Assembly (NCBI GenBank): GCA_021234155.1 | Contig: JAJEKV010000064.1 | Coordinates: 558,001 to 622,000, forward strand | Direction of reading: 5' to 3' | DNA: 64,000 nt | DNA from: Isoetes taiwanensis | Lineage: Eukaryota > Streptophyta > Lycopodiopsida > Isoetales > Isoetaceae | Shown: one piece after another, positions 10,300 to 20,003 of the stretch | How positions within the stretch are numbered: the first letter of the stretch is position 1 | Layout: every line of letters begins with the position of its first letter | Position numbers and translations under genes: made by a program | The notes under the pieces: generated by a model | Database searches by the model: none | Told to the model about the DNA's origin: nothing | What the model saw: only the letters and a program-made list of their open reading frames with translations

Positions 10300-11990
10300 A
10301 TCAATGGCAGAGCAATAAGTTATGTATTGAAGAAAAATGGATCAATTGGAAGGGCGGAAGGCCTCCCCAGAAATTGTCGGATGAGGAGGCGATGCCGAAG
10401 ATTATAGAAGATCGCCAGACGTGTCAGCCTCTAAAATTATCCGTTTTTTTTTTCTCCTCTTCGATTTTTTCCCCCGGACAGACACGATAACGTGGCGGCA
10501 AGGTAGCAATAGAATAGAAAGAATATTCTAAAGAATCTTGCCCATAGCAATTATATAGTTTAGATTATGATAACAGTATGATATGATATAATTAATATAT
10601 ATTATGATATGTGTCCTTAGCGTAGTTGCATACATTGTTCAAGCCCCTACAACATATAATACATTAATGGAACTACATTAGATGTTTGTGCTCCATTTTG
10701 AAAAAAGAAAAACTACCTTAGATACCTCCAATGTGCATGCAATGATTGCTCAAATATAGGCAAACCAACGTACTTTGCTATGTACTTGGTAATTGATGGG
10801 CAACGGGATTTTATGCCTTGTAAAACGACGGTGTGGACGACGAGTGGCGGCAGTTACAAAGTGATTTTGCAGAGCATAAAACCCCATGCCCATTAATTAC
10901 CAAGCATAATGCATAGTTGGGGTGTAATTACGTCTAATGGATGACCTTACAACTAACATTTTATGCAATATCATTCCATGTTATAATTTACATATAATTA
11001 TGGAGTAATTGCACCCAACCGTGCCTTACATAATTTTAGTAATATGAACAAAGTGAGTCACCCAAGAATTCCAGTTTTATTTTTATTTTTTAGGTGATTC
11101 TATTCACTGATATATGGCTAAAATGAGGGGTTGTTGAATAATTCTGACGCATATACAAGTTGTATACGAAGGGGTTTTTGTGGACTCCCAATAGGATAGA
11201 TGTAACCCTAGGAGTATTGCCTCAAGCAAGTGGGCTTTGCTTGCATCCTTATTCACATAAAGTGTTAGGTAATGAATATAGATTACAAAAGAATACTGCG
11301 CAACTACACATATCATGTACATTTGAGACCTTTCATGTAATATTCAAAGAATAATTTGTTCAATCATATGAACAAACATTTGCCATGAACCCGTGTATTG
11401 TTCCTTTATAATTCTAATATTATTTGAACCATATTCTTTATTTTCTGGAGTTTGATCATCCCAAAATTGAGCATGTTATTGTCATCTGTTGTTCTTTTAC
11501 TATAATTCTTGTTATGATCCTATATTCTTGATCCTATATCCCGGAGGTTCTCAACATGTGAGATAAAATACGTTCTTTGTTATGATCCTATATCCTGGAG
11601 GTTCTCAACATGTGAGATAAAATACGTTCTGCATCCAAGAAATTATACAATTGTCGTTTATCAATATTACTGGTAAGGTTTTTCCCCCGAAAACCTGTAT
11701 GTATGATATTCTATAATCCTAGACAATAATGGTCTTCATTTGCTCTTTCTTGTATTGAGTCCCATATACTTTTGGTCTCCATAGACGATAAAAGTCAATT
11801 CAGTTGAGTCCCATTTTTTAATCCAAAATTAATATAACTTCCAACAATTCCAAATCAAGTCAATAAACTATAGACTTTAAGAAAATTCAAAACTTTTGAC
11901 ATGATTTAGCCCTCAAAAACATAGATAATTTTTCATACCGGCCTTTCTAGAATCGAATAAATATAGTGTACTTCAACTTTTATTATAAAT
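10300..11990. other. Noncoding AT-rich stretch
   Basis: Only short random ORFs. The one structured item is the 54-bp-period duplication at 11530-11630, listed separately. The downstream end abuts the 3' side of the minus-strand gene at 11994. Confidence 0.6.
11530..11630 (+). repeat. Tandem duplication, 47-bp identical units except CCCGG/CCTGG
   Basis: 11530-11576 and 11584-11630 are identical over 47 bp except one base: CCCGG at 11540-11544 against CCTGG at 11594-11598. This is a clean example of the CTG/CCG difference seen elsewhere in the window. Confidence 0.9.
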
Positions 11991-11993
11991 GTA

Positions 11994-13244
11994 TTATGCA
12001 GCAGCCTCAATGTGGCGTTTAATAGGCCTCTCAACCTCAATGTGGCGTTTAGTAGGCCTCTCAATAGGACCTGCTGGAGAAGGACCTCTAAACCCAACTA
12101 TCACTCTGTCATTCATACAACAATGAAAACTAGAGGCACCACCATTTCTTTCTTTGCAAAACACGCAGTCATGGCAAACTTTCACATCGGTTGAACGTAA
12201 TATACTAGCATGATTTATGAGCTGACCTTCAGCATTAAGAGGGTAGCAATGTAACTGCTTCAATTTTTCCACATCATTTGGTCCTGCTGCTATACTGGGA
12301 GCATTTACAGTTCTTGGCATAAACCCTCCAGCCATTAAGAGAGATGAGATGGTCGACCTTGATATTGATCCACAATTATCATGCATGTAGGATCCTGCAT
12401 TACCAATTCTTTCAACACCGCTACCGGTGTGCAAATGCAGAGCGCGATGCGAAGCATCAATGCAACTTTCATGGTTAAACAATTGAGCATGAGAATTTGG
12501 TCTAAACATAGGAGGTTGGACTTTACCTGATTGCTTCCCATTCATATGCCATCTTTTCTCCAACATCCACCTATGATCATCTTGTAAAACATTAAAACCT
12601 TCCACTTTCTGCCCAGCTACATTTGGCGATCCTAGTCTGGAATTTAAGTTATTTAACAAAGCATTTTGTGACATGTTGCGCCGCAACAGCCTTGTTTTTT
12701 CAGCTGGCTCTGTTATAACCTTTGCACAAGGAAGTTTGTGCATGATATTAGATGATATAAGATCAGATGAGGGTCGTTGTAAGATTGATGTAGGGGCCAT
12801 TAAATCAAACGAATCCAAATCAGATCCAAGCTTAGGCCTCTCGCCAACAGGTGAAATATCATCCCTTGATGAATCATCATCGTCATCATCAACACTTTCA
12901 TTCTCAGCATTGCGCTTTCTGGGTCCTTTGCGTTCTCTCTTAGATTTCTTTATTGAAACAAGGAAGTGGCAATCTCTTTCGCGGCTTGGATTGTGTTGAT
13001 TCAAGATTATATTAAAGTTTGTATTCTCATTTATAGGGAGCTTCTGCCGCTTTTCCGTGCCTTTCAATGTCCTACGACAAACAAATACAGTTGAGAGTTG
13101 TTTGGAAGGCAGTCCAGTCAACCTACCCATATGTCCTTGAAACTTCTTGAAGGGAAGCACTGAGTGTATCCCAACATATCCTTTGTCGTGCTCATGTTCT
13201 CCATCAAAGAAAAGGACAGGATATGGTGTTGCAAAGCTTTCCAT
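11994..13244 (-). CDS. Intact plant nuclear-type protein, DUF7138-like
   Basis: A 416-codon ORF without breaks, the longest and best in the window. Residues 8-60 (YPVLFFDGEHEHDKGYVGIH, then FKKFQ...GLPSKQLSTVFV) look like the small N-terminal domain of plant DUF7138 proteins as I remember them. Residues 99-111 are strongly basic (a likely nuclear localisation signal) and 119-124 are six Asp. The middle is Ser/Asn/His-rich and probably disordered. Residues 357-387 hold CHDCVFCKER, then FHCCMNDRVIVGFR and AGPIERP, a Cys/His cluster that may bind zinc and also fits that family's C-terminus. The last 20 residues repeat (ERPTKRHIEV / ERPIKRHIEA), from a 30-bp in-frame tandem at 12006-12065. The start Met at 13244 fits the conserved N-terminus; non-coding 5' exons upstream are possible. 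Molecular role unknown. Confidence 0.7.
   Translation of the reverse strand: MESFATPYPVLFFDGEHEHDKGYVGIHSVLPFKKFQGHMGRLTGLPSKQLSTVFVCRRTLKGTEKRQKLPINENTNFNIILNQHNPSRERDCHFLVSIKKSKRERKGPRKRNAENESVDDDDDDSSRDDISPVGERPKLGSDLDSFDLMAPTSILQRPSSDLISSNIMHKLPCAKVITEPAEKTRLLRRNMSQNALLNNLNSRLGSPNVAGQKVEGFNVLQDDHRWMLEKRWHMNGKQSGKVQPPMFRPNSHAQLFNHESCIDASHRALHLHTGSGVERIGNAGSYMHDNCGSISRSTISSLLMAGGFMPRTVNAPSIAAGPNDVEKLKQLHCYPLNAEGQLINHASILRSTDVKVCHDCVFCKERNGGASSFHCCMNDRVIVGFRGPSPAGPIERPTKRHIEVERPIKRHIEAAA
12006..12065 (-). repeat. 30-bp in-frame tandem duplication in the C-terminal codons
   Basis: 12006-12035 and 12036-12065 differ at two bases (AATAGG/AGTAGG and the last base) and encode the repeated IKRHIE(V/A)ERP-type decapeptide at the C-terminus of the DUF7138-like protein. 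The reading frame is kept. Confidence 0.85.
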
Positions 13245-13469
13245 TGCAGAACTTAACGATTAGGCATCCCAAGCCAACACACTCTGCAACTAAAATAAAT
13301 GAGGTTAGAAACAATAGATAAAGTAAAGTAGTAGAAATCATACTCTCTCCCATGCGACTATGGAATGCAATGCAGAGTTAATGAGCGTTATTACTATGAA
13401 CTTGTTATTACTTGGTGGTAGCTTGGTTGTTAGACCTCTAGTTGGACGTCATGTACCATATATGTTTAA

Positions 13470-13558
13470 ATCTAGTGGGTACCATATGCCTAAATCCTAT
13501 TGGCTACAATCTAGTGGGTACCATATGCCTAAATCCTATTGGCTACAATCTAGTGGGT
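13470..13558 (+). repeat. 39-bp tandem repeat upstream of the intact gene
   Basis: Two identical 39-bp units (13470-13508, 13509-13547) and an 11-bp partial third. The unit starts ATCTAGTGGGTACCATATGC. It lies 226-314 bp upstream of the minus-strand start codon, in the promoter or 5' UTR region. Direct, gap-free repeats with no spacers, so not CRISPR-like. Confidence 0.95.
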
Positions 13559-13565
13559 GAGTGCG

Positions 13566-13680
13566 TCAACAAATAAAACCAAAAAAAAGGGGGAAAAAAA
13601 AAGTTCACTTATATATAGGACTCAACAAATAAAACCAAAAAAAAGGGGGAAAAACAAAAGTTCACTTATATATATAGGAC
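13566..13680 (+). repeat. 56-59-bp tandem duplication with A-run and G-run
   Basis: Units 13566-13621 and 13622-13680 share TCAACAAATAAAACC, an A8 run, GGGGG, another A-run and TTCACTTATATA. They differ by small indels in the homopolymer and TA tracts. The pair directly follows the 39-bp repeat, so two different tandem duplications sit side by side upstream of the same gene. Confidence 0.9.
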
Positions 13681-13699
13681 TAAGCAGAAAAGAAAGAAA

Positions 13700-15840
13700 A
13701 GAAAAAAGGGGGGATGTAAATACCATATTCCGATCTAATGCATTTGAGCTTTATGGATTGCAGGTAGCTTTGTTCGTCATCAAGTTCTCAACAAAGGGAA
13801 GATTCCCTCTTAGAATCTATTGTATTGTGAATCTATTACGTTTTTAAGTTTCAAAAATTGAAATATCTTGTATTTTTAAGTTTTAAAAATTGAGATATTG
13901 AACTGGGAAATATTGTTAAATTGTGTTATGTGTTTACGAACTTTTATAAGCACCACAGTTAACATATTTGCCAGCCACTTTGTTTAGGCCATTTTGTTCC
14001 ACAATATAGAATATGTTAAAAGCACCAAAACCTCACTTTCCATAGCATGGAACTATCATGTGCTTCATACATTGGCAATAAAATGAAATCCAATAGATTT
14101 TTTACCAATGTTGATTACAAAAACCAAAGTTCATAATTAAGTTAAACTAGCTGGAGATATAACTAGCATACAGGTGTCTCTTTAACAATATTAAAGAGAA
14201 CTATAATTCTCAAGCGTGATTTCCAACACTTTGTAATTTTTCAGCTTATAAAAGAATTGACATAGGTCATTCAGACCATCATCTTAGACAATATGTGAAG
14301 AAAAGAACCAGACCTAACAAGAAAGCAAAGGACATATTATAGAATGCCAAAGGCACTATCTACAATCTTAATGGACGTTGTAGCATATCTCGCACATGCA
14401 TGTAGCATAAACAATCCTCATTAGAAATTATTGGCCATAACAAGAAACTTTGCATAAGGAACCAATCCCCTGTATAATTCTGCTGCATCAACACGCATCA
14501 ACCCATCCCCTGTATAATTCTGCTGCATCAACCGGCATCAACACGGGTCTATAATCTCCCTTTACACAACATAATGCACTTCAATCAATTTCCTCTCTGG
14601 ACAATAGCATATCAAATTGCAGTGCATATCGCTGTAGTTGTACCACCCACCCATCCCCTGTATAATTCTGCTGCATGAACACGCATCACACAGGTTTATA
14701 ATCTCCCTCCACACGACATAATGCATTTCAATCAATTTCCTTTGGACAATAGCATATCAATTTGTCCAGTAACATATCAATCAGTTGTCATTGGATACCT
14801 GTGTTGTCTTAGTGTAGCAGTGCCTGTTGGAAACTATGGCTGGTCTAAAAAATAAACTGCACGCAAAACAAACTTTTGCACCTCCCTTCCATCATAGAGC
14901 AAAAGCAAGGGTAACGCATTAAAACAAATGGCAGCAGATACTTTGCCTAATTGCTACGCACTTGCAACTTATCTAACTATAAAAGTAGCTGCTGTTGGTT
15001 TTATCCTTACAGAGTTCATAAATAAAGGAACTTACCAAGCGTCTGCATCTTATGGCATATTCTGAGCATATCTGAAGATCTGAGCATACCTGGTTTCTTT
15101 TGCTTTTTCCAGTAGGGTGGATGTTGCTGCGATTGGATAATTGCATAGCAGGAATTAGAAGAAACTAAACATGAATGTATTGCCCACCAAGATAAAAAGG
15201 ACTTCAGAATTTAGACGGTCCAAAGAAAGGATCTTGAAAGAAAATATTTAACAAGTTTAACGATCTTTTCACAGTAGCACATCAATGGGTTGTAAACTAA
15301 AGAATGAGATTCAATAACTAGCATTCAGGATAATATTGAGGGCAAAAAATATGTTGTGTGTTTATACCTGATTCCTTGTCCTAGCCTTCCGAGCTTAAAG
15401 AATTTAATAAATGGGACTTATATAAAGACAAGTCTTTGCTAACAAGTAGAAGATGCTTCGATTCTCCATCACCAAATTCTTGGTACAAGCTCTGGGGCAC
15501 AAACAGAAATTAAGATTCATATCCTGAATTTGCAGTAATGAGCAAAAACTGAACATATTTGATTTTGCTGGTGCAAACACTTAATTCCTTCCTCCTGGTT
15601 TTCAGAGTTCTAGAGGATTTGACGAAACGGACTTTATACAAGGTTCTAACAACTTCAGCATTTGGTAGACAAGTTAGCACATGAGTTAGTTTGGCTAATG
15701 CACCGCCATGGTAGAGAATTGGAAGATTAGTGAAGCACATCAAATTCAAACAAAACATAAGCATAAAACCTAACCTCCAGAGAGCCTTCAGCGCTCCTTT
15801 CCGATGGCGATGAGTCGAAGCAGATAATTAGGGTTCTGAT
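13700..15840. other. Upstream region of the DUF7138-like gene, no supported exon
   Basis: AT-rich sequence with only short ORFs. A possible non-coding first exon on the minus strand ends near 15777 (…CTCTGGAG followed by GTTAGG), but no acceptor was tied to it. It contains the 148-bp duplication at 14465-14763. Confidence 0.4.
14465..14763 (+). repeat. 148-bp-period direct duplication plus an extra 40-bp unit
   Basis: ATCCCCTGTATAATTCTGCT begins at 14465, 14505 and 14653. The copies at 14505 and 14653 share about 110 bp more (through ATAATCTCCC, CATAATGCA, TTCAATCAATTTCC and GACAATAGCATATCAA). The 14465 copy is a 40-bp partial unit. Confidence 0.85.
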
Positions 15841-15849
15841 GCAATTTGG

Positions 15850-17990
15850 GGCAACTGGAAAACGGGCCAGCAGTAACGAATTATCGTTCTTCCTCAGCCG
15901 TCCTTTCATCTACAACAGAATCCAACGGTTCCAATTTCGGTTCCAATATCAGTTATGGTCGCCATAAAATGGAGGCACGGTCAAAGTCAGAATTGGTCAA
16001 AAACACACGAACAAAAAATGTGTTTGCGTTTCACACAAACAAAGAGTCGCCTGATTTTGACATATCTACAAAACCAGTGGCTAAAATTCGCCAAATGGCG
16101 ATTTTATAGACCTTTAGTCAAATTTCATGGCTAAAGTTTATAAAGGCAATTTTTTTAGAAAAAGCATAATTTAGCCACTCCAAAAGGGGGTAAATTCTGA
16201 ACGCTTAGAGTTTAGCCGGGATTGTTTGCTGCATGGTGTACTGAATCGCCTTCTCTAAAGTTGATTAGGGGAATCCTGATCAATTCAAATAGCCATGCTA
16301 ATTCTATTCGGAAACCTCTTTCATTTAGGAATTGCCATTAGCCACCTCAATCATATTTTGAATTTGTATCTATAAGTTGTTTAGGTTAAATGCTATGAAG
16401 AATGTTATATGATGCGCATTTTAAGCTTTAAATAGTAGTGATCTCTTCTTGCAATTGTTGACCCTAAAGGGCTTCATCACCAAATTCACTATTTGGATGC
16501 ATTTGACCCCAACTTAAACATTCATGTCCTTCAAACGATATTGTTTGTTCCTTATGAATTGTACTTCGAACAACTGTGTTATCATTTTGTAAAAGAAGCA
16601 TATTAAATCAATGTCATTCATGTACTAATCAATGCTCAAAGTTTGAAGTTAAATAGTTGCACTTTAGCTGGGAACCAAGAAAAATTCGCCAACATTAGAA
16701 TTTCATGTCATATAAAATTTACATTTTAGCCAAGTGGGAAGATAATTAAAAGGCTTTATTTTATCAAATTTCGCCAAGAAAGAAATCTAAGAACTTTTGT
16801 TTTTCATAAGGTTTAGAGTGTTGGGGAAACTTTGTAGGTCCCATCGGAAAATTGCCTATGGTTATTTTGATCAATCGGATATCTTGTGTTTAGGACCGGA
16901 AATTTCTATTGTCTTAATAGAAAACCTTAAGGAAATTTGTCGGAAAAATTCCTACGATACACTAACCGAACCGGAAAATTTGCGATTTCAACCGGTTGGT
17001 TTATAGTGTTCCCCGGACTTTGCCCAACACTGGCAACCTTAGTTTGAATAGAAAAACATTTAGGGCCGTTAAAATTTACCCTGTACAAAACGTTATAGGC
17101 AGAAGAGGAAGAGGAGGGGGGGCCTGATGGCCCCCTCCATGAGGCGGGCCCCTTCCTAGCTCACATGGGGTTTCCAGTAACTTCTTTGAAGTTTTTCAAG
17201 AGATTTAAGAGGCAAACGGGACAAATGTCTACATCCTCATTTAAATATCTTTCAAATGCGCGTGTCCATGCTAAACAGAGATGGGAAAGAGAAGTTATGT
17301 CATTTTAGTGAGGAGCCCATGAATCGTGGGGGATGGGCCCATAAATCGTGGTGGATGGACCCCGTTATCATGACATCAAATCTTAGTCATTGATTTTTTA
17401 TTTTAACAACACAAACATATGTTCGCATGGAAGGGGAGTTGAGCATGGCGGGTCCATGCGAAGAAAAGCGACCCAACCCTAGCGGTCATCGAAATTTAAT
17501 GGTTCCAACTTTTTTAGCGAGCTTGCCCAGCTTTGAGGTGCGATTTCGTGCAATTCTAAAAAAGTCCGTGGGCACCCACATCACCCAACCTTCCACGCCC
17601 ATGTCAGCAAAATTCCTCTTCTTCAAGCATTGACCTCCGGCGTCGGTAAAGTAGCCACCCATTGTTGAATCTGTCGAGATCCTACCACAGGAAAAAGCCT
17701 TCTGTGCATGGAATCCCCTACAATGACATATCAATGAAAAAATAGGGGCAAGGACATATAAGAGACAATGTAAATATCAATTGTCTTTTATATGTCCTTT
17801 TGACAACCATTCTCCTCCTTAAGTTGAAGCGTCATCTTCACAGCACAACCTCCTCTTATATTTTCAACATCTAGCGACCTCACATTTGAAAGGTCCTTCG
17901 CCTCAAATCTAACCTGCATTGCAAATTTAAAATCTCAACACTAATAAAATCAACCAAGTAAAATAGAGCATATATTGCATAAACTCTAAG
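15850..17990. other. Noncoding stretch, short ORFs only
   Basis: Several 60-90-codon ORFs (15846, 16797, 17427) lack recognisable domains or consistent composition. A GC-rich patch lies at 17100-17160. No element boundaries were seen. Missing 3' exons of the GLDH pseudogene would be expected around 17.4-18.0 kb, but I could not recognise them. Confidence 0.45.
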
Positions 17991-18021
17991 CCAAATAAGA
18001 ATTGACTAGTAAATGTCTTAC

Positions 18022-19568
18022 CCAGGAGAACCACGGCCTGCGGCTTCATGAAGCGGACTCATGGTGCTCTTACTAGCTCCAGTCCACCATTGTTCAATGG
18101 GTTCTGGTGCAGGTATGCCTTCCTTTTTGACAATTTGAAGCAACTCCTCCATGTATTTTATGTCTTTCAAATCTGTTTTTTTCACTGTTCCAGCAGGGAA
18201 ACATACTTTTGAAACTCACTGCTATCCCTCACAATCAAAGCCCAAAATATCATGACTCCAACCTACTCGGTATCCTTCGCTGCGCTTCCAATACTCAGGC
18301 TCCACCTTATTTAACTTGATCACGTGTTCTTATTTCAAAGGATCAAAAGCAAGCAGCCTATTATGCAATTCAGTAAATGATGACTGTAACAATTCTTCTT
18401 CTGAAAGAACATGCTTGCTACCAACAGTCATTTCAGTCCAAATTCCAGCTTTTTCGTCGGTAACAACTATTAAAACAATCGTTCTTCAAGAATTTGGTGG
18501 TGTTAAAGGCAGGGAAAAAATTAAGCATACTATATATATTTTCGTAAAAAATTGTCTGGCTATTTTTCAGAATCTTACAACATTTTATAATATAGGTTTG
18601 GCTAAAGTTATCATTATCATTACATTTATATGTATTTGGACTTGGCGAAACTTTTGAATTAAGTATTTCTTTAAGCTTTCACTTAGCTATTTTTTCTAAC
18701 TAGAAAAAAACGCTATAGCTTTAAATATATTATACTACAATTATAAATAATAATCAACAATCAAGAAACATATGATAGTTTGAACAATCTAAGGTCACAA
18801 CATACTTCTTAACATCCATAATTCGAACTACATTCAATGCAACAACACCCTCTAGATACAGTGATCAAATTGCACTTACCTCTAAACCTTGAAAGAATAG
18901 AATAGAATAGAATAGAATAGAATAGAATAGTTTTTTTAACGTCCACGGAGACCAATAGGTCATGGGACCAACTCAGGCATATAGATGGATATTAGCCATC
19001 TCTTACAATTTCTTTTTGAAGATGCATATGTGATATACGTAATAGAAATTCATAGTTTGAAAAACTACTATCACTGATGATGGTGAGTAGGGATATGTAA
19101 AAATCTTTAATAAGAATTCATTTTTGTTTGGCTATTAACGATTTAATATATAAATATTGTAATATAAAAAAAGGCTAACCCCTTTTTCTTTAAGAAAAAG
19201 GGGGGGAATTGTTTGGCTAATTCTGAAAAAATAATGGAATATTTCTTTTTATTTATGGCTAATTTTTTTAAATCCCCCTTCATAAAATTCGCCGCAAAAA
19301 TTGACTAGACCCCCTAAAAAATCGCCATTTGACTATTAATAGCCACTAATTTTTTTCCATGGTTAAAGGTTGCAGGAGCTACCCATATTTCTTGAATATT
19401 TCTCTATACAATGCACTTACAAGTTCCAGTCTCTCATCTGAAATGTGTTTCTGCTTATTTTGGAAAGGCTCTTTACCTACAGCAACATAATTGCATTGCT
19501 TCACTACGACTGCTTTAGTGTCAGGAATCCACATATATCTCAAATGCTTATTCTCTTGTAACCATTTC
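18022..19568 (-). pseudogene. L-galactono-1,4-lactone dehydrogenase (GLDH) fragment
   Basis: GLDH catalyses the last step of plant ascorbate synthesis in the mitochondrial inner membrane, oxidising L-galactono-1,4-lactone and passing electrons to cytochrome c. Two exons of its C-terminal half are recognisable. Exon A (19568 to about 19382, after an AG acceptor) contains WLQENKHLRYMWIPDTKAVV. Exon B (18383-18022, acceptor TTACAG, donor GTAAGA) contains FTELHNRLLAFDPL, SEGYRVGWSHDILGFDC, VCFPAGT and GIPAPEPIEQWWTGASKS, matching known plant GLDH in order. Exon B has in-frame stops at 18330-18332, 18222-18224 and 18216-18218 (the last two where the family has Gln and Trp), so it is dead as assembled. 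N-terminal FAD-binding exons and the final exon were not found. A LINE 3' end lies in the intron. Gene symbol withheld because only a broken fragment is present. Confidence 0.85.
18896..18970 (-). mobile_element. LINE 3' terminus with (ATTCT)n tail
   Basis: On the minus strand GGTCCCATGACCTATTGG, CTCCGTGGACGTTAAAA and then a tail of about seven ATTCT units (18896-18931). The same 3' core occurs at 33575-33610 (minus) and 45935-45975 (plus), so this is the 3' end of one LINE family. Only about 40-75 bp of body is recognisable here: a strongly 5'-truncated insertion in the GLDH pseudogene intron. Confidence 0.75.
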
Positions 19569-20003
19569 CTGTTAGTACAGGTGACAAAAATGTGAGGCAA
19601 TCAAAATAAAAATAATGCATTAAACAAGACAATAATTTAGAATCCCTTGAATCTACAGTTCACCCAAATGCTATTATTGTTGTCCTCCTGATCTACAGTC
19701 AAACCGGATCTCTCTGATTATCAGTAATGAAGCTTGTGTGTGAGATATAAAGACCCATTAAACCAGTCTGACACCATCTGGAATGTTGTCTGATGCTCCA
19801 TCTTAGACCATGTGGCCGTGTATAACATTGGCAATATCTGCAGCATCCCATATTACTCCTCCGCTACAGACCCAAGAAGAAGCCATGAAGGAGCCGCTCC
19901 TTTCCCTTTGACTCTGAGAAAAAATTGAGGGTACCAAAGAACCCTAAAATACAGTTTTTAAAGCTTTGCATCTCTTGAATCAGTTTTTTTTTTTTTTTTT
20001 TTT

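Noticed and set aside
12673-12999. 108-codon plus-strand ORF opposite the DUF7138-like gene
   Set aside because: Ser-rich shadow of the Asp/Glu- and Lys-rich coding sequence on the minus strand.
13470-13558. CRISPR-like direct repeats
   Set aside because: Units are contiguous without spacers and the context is a plant nuclear genome.
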